Assembly (NCBI GenBank): GCA_026710225.1
Contig: JAPORI010000089.1
Location: forward strand, 1-6,801
DNA from: Betaproteobacteria bacterium
GTDB taxonomy: Bacteria; Pseudomonadota; Gammaproteobacteria; Tethybacterales; Tethybacteraceae
Direction: 5' to 3'
DNA: 6,801 bases
The notes beneath the pieces were generated by a model that was not told the origin of the DNA, did no database searches, and was given only the letters and a program-made list of their open reading frames with translations. Position numbers and translations under genes: made by a program. Shown piece after piece: positions 1-5,241 of this stretch. How positions within the stretch are numbered: position 1 is the stretch's first letter; each line of letters opens with the position of its first letter.

Positions 1-1829
1 AGCCTGAGCAAATCCAGTCTGCTGCTTTTGAGATGTTGGTAAAGTTCGTCGGCAGCATCGTCGGCGGGCAGTTTTTCCGGCCCCGGGCCGGCGTTGTACA
101 TCAGACTGCTGGCAGCAGGGTCGTAATAAAAACTTAGGCAGTCGCGCAGATCGCCGGCCGCCATGTAGTCGTGAACAATCAATTCGCGCACCGCAGCGAA
201 CTTTTCGTTGGCCAGCAGCAGCGCCACGAAATGGACAAACAGGTCGCAGCAGCACAGGTCGGCCAGGGTGATGGCACCGCCCGGCCCGGTATTGCGCCCG
301 GCCAGACTCGGTGTCAGTTTCATGGCCAGCACGCTTTCCAGCAGTCTTTTGGCGCTTTTGGCAAGTTGCGGGCTGCATTGGGCACCGGCCCTGCCATCGA
401 GCTGGCATTCAATGGCCAACCATTCAACCAGTTCATCGCGCACTTGCAGCCAGTCGTGGCGGGCGGCTGCGTCATTGGCGCCCCGATTGGTAGCAAAGAT
501 GTTTTCGATGTGGCCACAGCAACAGTCGATGAATTCATCGCGCAGAATTGGCGCGTCAGGCTGGCCCGATCGCAAGGCGGCGAGCAGGGTGGCCAGCCGG
601 CCGCTGGCCGATCTTTTCCGGTCGGCAGCAGCCAATTGAGCCGGCAGAGCGTGCTCGGCGAGTAGTTCGTTCATGATTGCCGGCAAGGGCACGACCTGAA
701 TGTTGTTGGGCAAAATGCTCCGGCCCTGGGTTGCACCGTGAACGACAAAGCATCTTTCCGGCTGCAGTTGCTCGATTGCCTTGAGGTTGCCCTTGGCAAG
801 TTTGATGCTGGGCACATCGGCTGATGCCTTTATTTCGATGGCCCACAGGCCGCCGCCGGGTTTTTGCAAAACCAGATCGATCTCGTGCTTGTTGTAGTTG
901 CGATAAAAACTTGCCTGCCACAGCGGCGGCATAACCGCCATGATGTTTTCAATCACAAAGCCTTCCCAGCTTGCTCCGCGCAACTTGCCCAGCGGGCCGT
1001 CAGCCGTCGGAATATCTGCCAGATTGCACAGCGAATGCAGCAGGCCGCTGTCGCGCACATAGTATCTGGGCTTTTTTACCGGCGACTGGCCGCCTACTCT
1101 GGCAAAGGCCGGCAGTCTCCTGATTAGCATCATTTGCTCGAGCATGGAGGCAAGTCGGGTGGCGGTTGTTGTCGATATTTCAAGCGCCCCGGCGATTTCC
1201 TGCATATTGGCAATTCCGCCCTGCTGGCGGGCTAGACAATCAAGCAGGCGCTCGAGACTTTCGGCAGATATTTTCGAGTCTGCTGCCGCCAGATTGCTGA
1301 CGAACATCGGCCGGCACATTTGCTGGCGCACCGTCATGCTTTGCTCTTCATCGGCGGCCAGATAGCTTCGGGGAAAGCCGCCCCGCCGCCACAGGCGCTC
1401 AACATTGCCATCTTCGGCGGTCTCCAGACAGTCAAGGCCGCAAAGCTCGACTTTGGCAGCCCTGCCGAACAGGTTCTCCCGCGCCTGCCTGAGCAGGGGG
1501 CCGCAAGCCGAACCGAGCAGGAGAAACTTGCCGGGCACATCAGGGTTGAGGCGGTCGATGGCCACCCGTATTGCCTCGAAGATATCCGGCATGTTCTGCA
1601 CCTCGTCAAGCACAATCAGCTTGCCATCGTGTTGACAAAGTTGGCTTACCGGGTCGCTTTGTAGCAGATTCCGGTCCGCCTTGTTTTCAAGGTCAAACAG
1701 CACACTGGCACGCTGGCTGGCTATTTTTTCGGCCATGGTGGTCTTGCCGACCTGGCGGGCACCCAAAAGCACCACCGCCGGGAAGATGCGCAGCATCCGC
1801 TCGACCTCTTTTTGCGCTCTTCTGATCAT
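1..1829 (-). CDS. AAA_14/DUF4143 ATPase with long C-terminal extension (paralog A, 3' end outside window)
   Basis: The frame is open from ATG 1829 to the left edge (609 whole codons, no stop) and aligns along its length with the 701-residue gene at 2364-4469; more than half of the N-terminal positions are identical by eye. Visible parts: Walker A GARQVGKT (23-30), Walker B LIVLDE (71-76), a family-like RGGFPRSYL motif after the ATPase core, a winged-helix-like stretch ending LIRRLPAFARVGG, and a DUF4143 PD-(D/E)xK-like core (D318 in HEIDLVLQ; E332 and K334 in AIEIK). An unrecognised extension follows from about residue 395, with HDW (W460) and YMAAG (M556) shared with its paralog. ATG 1829 is chosen because MIRRA aligns with residues 2-6 of the paralog, and no other ATG, GTG or TTG is in frame between it and an upstream stop. 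No Shine-Dalgarno is visible. About 90 residues probably lie outside the window. The family is a predicted cytosolic ATPase; its biochemical role is not settled. Confidence 0.9.
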   Translation of the reverse strand, partial: MIRRAQKEVERMLRIFPAVVLLGARQVGKTTMAEKIASQRASVLFDLENKADRNLLQSDPVSQLCQHDGKLIVLDEVQNMPDIFEAIRVAIDRLNPDVPGKFLLLGSACGPLLRQARENLFGRAAKVELCGLDCLETAEDGNVERLWRRGGFPRSYLAADEEQSMTVRQQMCRPMFVSNLAAADSKISAESLERLLDCLARQQGGIANMQEIAGALEISTTTATRLASMLEQMMLIRRLPAFARVGGQSPVKKPRYYVRDSGLLHSLCNLADIPTADGPLGKLRGASWEGFVIENIMAVMPPLWQASFYRNYNKHEIDLVLQKPGGGLWAIEIKASADVPSIKLAKGNLKAIEQLQPERCFVVHGATQGRSILPNNIQVVPLPAIMNELLAEHALPAQLAAADRKRSASGRLATLLAALRSGQPDAPILRDEFIDCCCGHIENIFATNRGANDAAARHDWLQVRDELVEWLAIECQLDGRAGAQCSPQLAKSAKRLLESVLAMKLTPSLAGRNTGPGGAITLADLCCCDLFVHFVALLLANEKFAAVRELIVHDYMAAGDLRDCLSFYYDPAASSLMYNAGPGPEKLPADDAADELYQHLKSSRLDLLR

Positions 1830-1903
1830 GCCGATAGTGCCAAAGGCATCTTCAACACCCTCGGTCGCATTGAGTGCAGGTCAGGGAGGCTATTGGTAAT
1901 CAT
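1826..1903 (-). other. Possible 25-codon leader ORF overlapping the paralog A start
   Basis: ATG 1903 opens a 25-residue frame (MITNSLPDL...) whose TGA (1828-1826) overlaps the ATG of the ATPase in an ATGA arrangement typical of translational coupling. The ATG sits 7 nt after the TATAAT box, so the mRNA could begin at or next to it (leaderless). No Shine-Dalgarno is visible for either start. The peptide has no recognisable sequence and is short enough to occur by chance. Confidence 0.25.
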
Positions 1904-1910
1904 GCCTAAA

Positions 1911-1939
1911 ATTATACATCAGATGCTGGAATTTATCAA
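1911..1939 (-). promoter_or_regulatory. Sigma70-like promoter of paralog A
   Basis: On the minus strand, TTGATA (1939-1934; 5 of 6 to consensus) is followed by a 17-bp spacer and a perfect TATAAT (1916-1911). A-rich tracts (1968-1948) just upstream could act as an UP element. Transcription would start near 1904, about 75 nt before the gene start at 1829. Spacing and box quality make this the most convincing promoter in the window. Confidence 0.7.
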
Positions 1940-2034
1940 TTCATATGTTTGTTTTTTGGCTTTTTGGGTCTATATGGCGACTTTAAGTGTTTGTTTTTCA
2001 GGTTTTTATTAATGATTTTCTGAAAATGACCATT

Positions 2035-2062
2035 GGATGGGTTTTTTAATAATGGGATGGGT
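2035..2062. repeat. Short direct repeat GGATGGGT
   Basis: GGATGGGT occurs at 2035-2042 and again at 2055-2062 (20-bp period) within AT-rich DNA. The spacing is about two helical turns, as a tandem protein site could have, but the unit is only 8 bp and may be chance. Confidence 0.3.
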
Positions 2063-2091
2063 GATGGTGCAGATAAAAATCCGCGCAACTT

Positions 2092-2123
2092 CTATTGCCA
2101 TTTTGGCGCAATTTGGCCAATAG
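2092..2123. repeat. Imperfect inverted repeat downstream of paralog B
   Basis: CTATTGCCA (2092-2100) pairs with TGGCCAATAG (2114-2123) as a 9-bp stem with one bulged base and a 13-nt loop. A competing smaller hairpin, GCCA-ttt-TGGC (2097-2107), lies inside it. On the minus strand an ATTTTTA tract follows about 12 nt later, so it could form a weak terminator or RNA 3' end for paralog B, though the spacing is poor for an intrinsic terminator. Confidence 0.4.
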
Positions 2124-2302
2124 CGTGGCGGCCGTCATGCAGGATCACTTTGCAGACAAAGCGTTCGCCGAGGTGTCGGAACGGCTGAGGCTGGGTTTTT
2201 CATGCAAAAATGGAATTTAGGATTGTAAATTTCGGAATTTGCTCGCCAAAAACTATCGATTTCAATCCGATTAGCTGCAGTTGGAAAATTTCCGATCCGG
2301 CG

Positions 2303-2340
2303 ACAAGGCCTGTTTGCCGATGCAGGATGAGCAGGCTTGT
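2303..2340. repeat. Imperfect inverted repeat just after the paralog B stop
   Basis: ACAAG-G-CCTG (2303-2312) pairs with CAGGCTTGT (2332-2340) as a 9-bp stem with one bulge and a 19-nt loop. It starts about 24 nt after the stop codon of paralog B on the minus strand. No T-tract follows, so it may stabilise the mRNA 3' end rather than terminate transcription. Confidence 0.4.
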
Positions 2341-2363
2341 GTTGGAGGGGGCGGCTTTTCCGG

Positions 2364-4469
2364 CTAGGGCCAGTTGTCGATGGCCATGATCTGGTGCCAT
2401 TTCCGGTAGCGGTTTTGGTCATTGGCGAGCAATTCTTCCATTCGGCTGGCAATTGTGGTTGCGAAGCCGGCCAGGGAGAATGCTTCCTCCGGTTCCTTGA
2501 GGCAGTCAAGCAAATCGATCCGTCCTTGCGCGGTCTGGACGCGCATGAAAAATTCCAGCGGCGACAGGTCGTGCAGCGGAACACGGGTGAGGATGTGCGG
2601 ATAGATGGTCTGATCTGCCTGCGTTTTTACCGCGTGGCAAAAAATGACCTGCTCGGCTTCGATGAGGCGCGTGATTGCGATTGTGCCGGCCTTGCCGTGC
2701 TCGTGCAGTTGGGTTGCCGTCTCGCGTGCTTGGTCTGGGCTGGCGTTTTTGATCATCCCGGTCGCTGGATAGCAAAACCGGCTGCACTCGTGCAGTTTGC
2801 CGGCGGCCATGTATTTGTAGTCGAGCAGGTCGAAAATGGCCGTGAACTTCTCGCAATCAAGCAAGACGGCGATGCAGTGAACGAGTATTTCCCAACTGCC
2901 CAGATCGGCTTGGCTGATGCCGCCACCATCTGTTGGCGCAGTTAGTTTCAGGGTGAGGATTCCTTGCAGCATCCGCTTGATGCTCGTGGCCAGCACTCGG
3001 CTGCATGCGCTGCCAAGTGCACCATCGAGTTTGCATTCCAGCGCCAGCCATTCGACCATTTCGGTGCGCAGTTGCCGCCAGTCGTGCTGGCCGATCGCAT
3101 TGTCAATTGTCCGGCTTGGGGTGAAGATTTCCTCGGCGCGCTGCAGGCAAAAGTCAACAAACTTGTCGCGCAGCAGCGCCGCGTTGGGCTGGGCCGATTC
3201 CAGGGCGGAGAGCAAGGCTGCCTGAACGCTGCTTTGCGGTCGGCTGGCCAGATGCTGCGCGGAACCAGCCGGCTGCTGCGCATCCTGAGCGAGCAGTTCA
3301 TTCATGATCGCACTGAGCGACACAACTTCAATGTCACCGGCGAGCATCGCCTGGCCGCGTTCACCGCCATGGACGACGAAGCATTTTTCCGGTTGCAGCA
3401 ATTCGATCGCCTTGCGATTGGCTCGGGACAGGGTAGCGTCATGCGCGTTTAGGGCCGACTTGATCTCGATTGCCCAGATGCCGCCGTCAGGTTTTTGCAG
3501 GACCAAGTCGATCTCGTAGCGGTTGTGGCTGCGATAGAAACTTGCCTGCCACAAGGGCGGCAGCACCGCCATGATGCTTTCGATCACAAAACCTTCCCAG
3601 GACGCGCCGCGCAGATTGCTCAAAGCGCTGCTGTCTTTATTGCGCACTGTCATCTTGCCCAGGCAGTGGAGGATGCCGCTGTCGCGGATGTAATACTTGG
3701 GCTTGACCGCCTGCGAGGCGCCGCCAACCCGGGCAAAGGCCGGCAGCCTTCTTACCAGCATCATGTCGGTGAGCATGGTGATATACTGGCTGGCGGTGCG
3801 GCGATCAATTTCCAGAAAGCCGGCGATTTCCTGGATGTTGGCCACGCCGCCCTGTTGCCGGGCCAGATGAGTCAGCAGCCGGGCCAGGCTTTCGGCCGAG
3901 ACCCGGGAAGCGGCGATGTCGGCCAGATTGTTGCTGGCAAACATTTGCTGGCACATGTTCTGGCGCACGAGCAGGCTTTTGTTGTCGGAATCGGCCAGAT
4001 AGCTGCGCGGGAAGCCGCCGCGGTCCCACAGACGCAGCAAGTCGGAGTCGGCATGAGTCTCCAGACAGTCGAAGCCGAACAGTTCAAGGGCGCCAACCCG
4101 CCCGAACAGGTTCTCCTTGGTCTGGTTGAGCAGTCGTCCCGAAGCCGAGCCAAGCAGCAGGAACTTGCCGGGAACATCAGGATCGAGCCGGTCGATCGCC
4201 ACCCTGATCGCCTCGAAGATTTCCGGCACCTTCTGCACCTCATCGATGACGATCAACTTGCCGTCGTGGCGGCACAGTTTGGCCACCGGATGCAAACGCA
4301 GGGAATCGCGCGCATCCTGATCCTCGAGATCGAAAAAAACGCTGCTGCGGCAACTGGCTATCTTTCTGGCCAGGGTGGTCTTGCCCACCTGCCGGGCGCC
4401 GAGCAGCAGCACCGCCGGAAAGGTTGCCAGTAGTTGCTCGATTCTGTGTTCGGCGCGGCGGGGCAGCAT
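2364..4469 (-). CDS. AAA_14/DUF4143 ATPase with long C-terminal extension (paralog B, complete)
   Basis: A 701-residue predicted cytosolic P-loop NTPase with no signal peptide or membrane segment. Order of parts: Walker A GARQVGKT (24-31), Walker B LIVIDE (72-77), sensor-1-like LLLGSAS (104-110), RGGFPRSYL (150-158), winged-helix-like region (about 195-243), and DUF4143 (about 260-390) with GASWEGF around E292, D321 in YEIDLVLQ, and E335/K337 in AIEIK. That pattern fits a PD-(D/E)xK fold, so nuclease activity is possible but unproven. AAA_14/DUF4143 proteins are usually about 380-450 residues, so residues 400-701 are extra. This tail looks mostly helical, with HDW (462-464) and YMAAG (553-557) conserved in the paralog, and I recognise no domain in it. 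ATG 4469 is the only ATG start because an in-frame TAG lies at 4478-4476. No Shine-Dalgarno is seen. It is transcribed divergently from the MerR operon. It could act in defence, regulation or nucleic-acid processing; the sequence does not decide. Confidence 0.95.
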   Translation of the reverse strand: MLPRRAEHRIEQLLATFPAVLLLGARQVGKTTLARKIASCRSSVFFDLEDQDARDSLRLHPVAKLCRHDGKLIVIDEVQKVPEIFEAIRVAIDRLDPDVPGKFLLLGSASGRLLNQTKENLFGRVGALELFGFDCLETHADSDLLRLWDRGGFPRSYLADSDNKSLLVRQNMCQQMFASNNLADIAASRVSAESLARLLTHLARQQGGVANIQEIAGFLEIDRRTASQYITMLTDMMLVRRLPAFARVGGASQAVKPKYYIRDSGILHCLGKMTVRNKDSSALSNLRGASWEGFVIESIMAVLPPLWQASFYRSHNRYEIDLVLQKPDGGIWAIEIKSALNAHDATLSRANRKAIELLQPEKCFVVHGGERGQAMLAGDIEVVSLSAIMNELLAQDAQQPAGSAQHLASRPQSSVQAALLSALESAQPNAALLRDKFVDFCLQRAEEIFTPSRTIDNAIGQHDWRQLRTEMVEWLALECKLDGALGSACSRVLATSIKRMLQGILTLKLTAPTDGGGISQADLGSWEILVHCIAVLLDCEKFTAIFDLLDYKYMAAGKLHECSRFCYPATGMIKNASPDQARETATQLHEHGKAGTIAITRLIEAEQVIFCHAVKTQADQTIYPHILTRVPLHDLSPLEFFMRVQTAQGRIDLLDCLKEPEEAFSLAGFATTIASRMEELLANDQNRYRKWHQIMAIDNWP

Positions 4470-4489
4470 TGTCGGCTATATTTTACATT

Positions 4490-4523
4490 GTATGCCCAAA
4501 TTTTGAGCAGTAAATGTCAATTT
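4490..4523 (-). promoter_or_regulatory. Probable promoter region of paralog B
   Basis: On the minus strand a perfect TTGACA (4523-4518) lies upstream of TACAAT (4495-4490), but the spacer is 22 bp, too long for a normal sigma70 promoter. TTTACT (4517-4512) with a 16-bp spacer to the same -10 is a better-spaced but weaker -35. A-rich tracts at about 4541-4524 precede it, as in paralog A. The start codon at 4469 would follow a short 5' leader without a Shine-Dalgarno. The long spacer could mean activator dependence. Confidence 0.4.
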
Positions 4524-4566
4524 TTTGCTTTTTTTGGCGAAAATTGGCTTTTTCAATGTATATTTT

Positions 4567-4584
4567 TGGCAAATTTTGTTGCCA
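4567..4584. repeat. Inverted repeat TGGCAA-N6-TTGCCA
   Basis: TGGCAA (4567-4572) and TTGCCA (4579-4584) form a perfect 6-bp inverted repeat with a 6-bp centre. It lies about 45 bp upstream of the TTGACA box of paralog B, so it could be an operator for that gene. The regulator is unknown. Confidence 0.4.
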
Positions 4585-4604
4585 GTAAGCAAAATCGGGG
4601 TTGA

Positions 4605-4641
4605 GGCCGACATATTGCCAGCTCGGCCAGCATTTTGGCCG
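4605..4641. repeat. Alternating GGCCG/CGGCC inverted repeats
   Basis: GGCCG (4605-4609), CGGCC (4624-4628) and GGCCG (4637-4641) allow two mutually exclusive 5-bp hairpins: first with second (14-nt loop) or second with third (8-nt loop). In an RNA this would be a simple two-state switch; as DNA it could be overlapping operator half-sites. The stems are short, so this is tentative. Confidence 0.35.
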
Positions 4642-4703
4642 TGTTTTCGCGTTATAACCAACTTTTGACCGGTCGCCGGTGCCGCTGCCAGCCAGGTGCA
4701 GGC

Positions 4704-4723
4704 CGGCCGGCGCGGCCGTTTTT
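4704..4723 (+). terminator. Rho-independent terminator-like hairpin upstream of the MerR gene
   Basis: CGGCCG (4704-4709), a GCG loop (4710-4712) and CGGCCG (4713-4718) form a perfect 6-bp all-GC stem followed at once by TTTTT (4719-4723), the form of an intrinsic terminator on the plus strand. A second hairpin, TGCTT-aaaa-AAGCA (4723-4736), adjoins it. No plus-strand gene lies just upstream, so it would stop antisense or readthrough transcription from the ATPase side, or attenuate a leader of the MerR operon if a promoter lies further upstream. Confidence 0.5.
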
Positions 4724-4781
4724 GCTTAAAAAAGCACGGAAAAACAGGCTTTTACCCGATTTTTGAATTTTGCGCCATATT

Positions 4782-4801
4782 TAGTGTTGCAAAATAGTGT
4801 T
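4782..4801. repeat. TAGTGTT direct repeat, candidate operator of the MerR operon
   Basis: TAGTGTT occurs at 4782-4788 and 4795-4801 (13-bp period), and the second copy overlaps the first base of the probable -10 box. The position suits autoregulation by the adjacent regulator. Known MerR-family sites are usually inverted repeats, so a direct repeat would be atypical. Confidence 0.3.
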
Positions 4802-4806
4802 AGAAT
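4801..4806 (+). promoter_or_regulatory. Probable -10 box of the MerR operon, possibly leaderless
   Basis: TAGAAT (5 of 6 to TATAAT) ends 8 nt before ATG 4815, so transcription could start at or a few bases before the start codon. This fits the lack of a Shine-Dalgarno. No convincing -35 box is found at 16-19 bp spacing, so activation by a regulator would be needed. Confidence 0.35.
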
Positions 4807-4814
4807 TGCCACCC

Positions 4815-5237
4815 ATGGACGAACGCAGGTTTTCAGCCGAGGAATTGAGTGCGATCACCGGACTTGCCCGGCGCACCATTCGTTACTATGTTCAGGAGGA
4901 GCTGATCGAAAAGCCGATCGGCGAGAAGAACGCCGCCTACTACACCGACCGTCATCTGGCCGATTTGCTGCTGGTCAAGGAAAAGGCCGCTTCCGGCTAC
5001 AAGCTGTCCGGCATCCGCACCATTCTGGCTAGGCGCCGTCAGGAACCCCAAGCCGCAGCCAGCGCACCTTCCCAGCAAGTCTGGGCGCACCTGGACCTGA
5101 GTGCGGACATCAAGCTGCTGATCAATCCGGCTTCCGCCTGCGTCTCGACCCCGCCGCAGGATTTGCGCGCCTTCATCAATGGAGTATTTCGCCTCTATCA
5201 GGAAACCATCCTGCACCATCACCATCAGGAGACCTAA
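4815..5237 (+). CDS. MerR-family transcriptional regulator
   Basis: A 140-residue protein with an N-terminal MerR-type winged helix-turn-helix. F6-S-A-E-E-L begins helix 1, and residues 17-31 (LARRTIRYYVQEELI) form the recognition helix and wing entry typical of the family. AYYTDRHL at 41-48 is the usual second-wing segment. The C-terminal part (about 88-131, from VWAHLDL) is short and lacks the cysteine pattern of metal- or redox-sensing MerR proteins, so the ligand is unknown. The protein ends with four consecutive histidines (134-137) followed by QET. ATG 4815 is chosen because MDERRF leads straight into the DNA-binding domain and lies just after a -10-like TAGAAT. GTG 4797 and TTG 4806 are in-frame alternatives. 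The stop is 4 bp before the VIT/VWA gene, so the two genes are very likely co-transcribed. It probably regulates its own operon. Confidence 0.9.
   Translation: MDERRFSAEELSAITGLARRTIRYYVQEELIEKPIGEKNAAYYTDRHLADLLLVKEKAASGYKLSGIRTILARRRQEPQAAASAPSQQVWAHLDLSADIKLLINPASACVSTPPQDLRAFINGVFRLYQETILHHHHQET
5227..5232 (+). promoter_or_regulatory. Shine-Dalgarno for the VIT/VWA gene
   Basis: AGGAGA lies 9 nt before ATG 5242 and sits inside the last codons of the MerR gene. It is the only strong Shine-Dalgarno seen before a start in this window, and it settles the start of the VIT/VWA gene. Confidence 0.85.
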
Positions 5238-5241
5238 CATC

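Larger units (their letters stand above)
1830..2363. other. Non-coding gap between the two ATPase paralogs
   Basis: This 534-bp stretch has no credible gene. Open frames crossing it are short or are extensions of frames lying over the ATPase gene. It holds the promoter and leader of paralog A on its left side, an AT-rich block (about 1905-2080), a short direct repeat, and two imperfect inverted repeats (2092-2123 and 2303-2340) in the 3' region of paralog B. No classic hairpin-plus-T-tract terminator directly after the paralog B stop is seen. Confidence 0.7.
4470..4814. other. Divergent intergenic region between paralog B and the MerR operon
   Basis: This 345-bp stretch has no gene. From left to right it holds the paralog B promoter region (to about 4545), a TGGCAA/TTGCCA hairpin (4567-4584), a set of GGCCG/CGGCC blocks able to form alternative hairpins (4605-4641), an ACCGG/CCGGT hairpin (4668-4680), a terminator-shaped hairpin (4704-4723), and AT-rich DNA with a TAGTGTT direct repeat and a -10-like box before the MerR gene. 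The density of inverted repeats suggests transcriptional or RNA-level control of one or both directions. Confidence 0.65.

Noticed and set aside
1..1829. Paralog A as a pseudogene
   Set aside because: Codon-by-codon reading from 1829 to the left edge finds no stop, the phase is the same at both ends, and all catalytic motifs are intact. Only the part outside the window is unknown.
1868..1870. Upstream ATG giving MRPR..., which resembles MLPRR of paralog B, as the true or frameshifted start of paralog A
   Set aside because: That frame ends at the TGA at 1828-1826, and MIRRA from ATG 1829 already aligns with residues 2-6 of paralog B, so the likeness is probably chance.
2135..2584. A 149-codon minus-strand frame spanning the 3' end of paralog B and the gap
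   Set aside because: Most of it overlaps paralog B in another frame. The product is rich in Arg, Pro and Ser in the way of shifted frames, and no start signal was found.
3495..4433. A 312-codon plus-strand open frame antisense to paralog B
   Set aside because: It lies entirely opposite a well-supported gene with intact motifs. Its protein is low in recognisable structure, and a shorter similar frame (864-1127) appears opposite paralog A only because the sense strands are homologous.
4653..4658. TATAAC within the GTTATAAC palindrome as a -10 box for an upstream MerR-operon promoter
   Set aside because: No -35-like hexamer lies at 16-19 bp spacing; the nearest candidates are 12 or 32 bp away.
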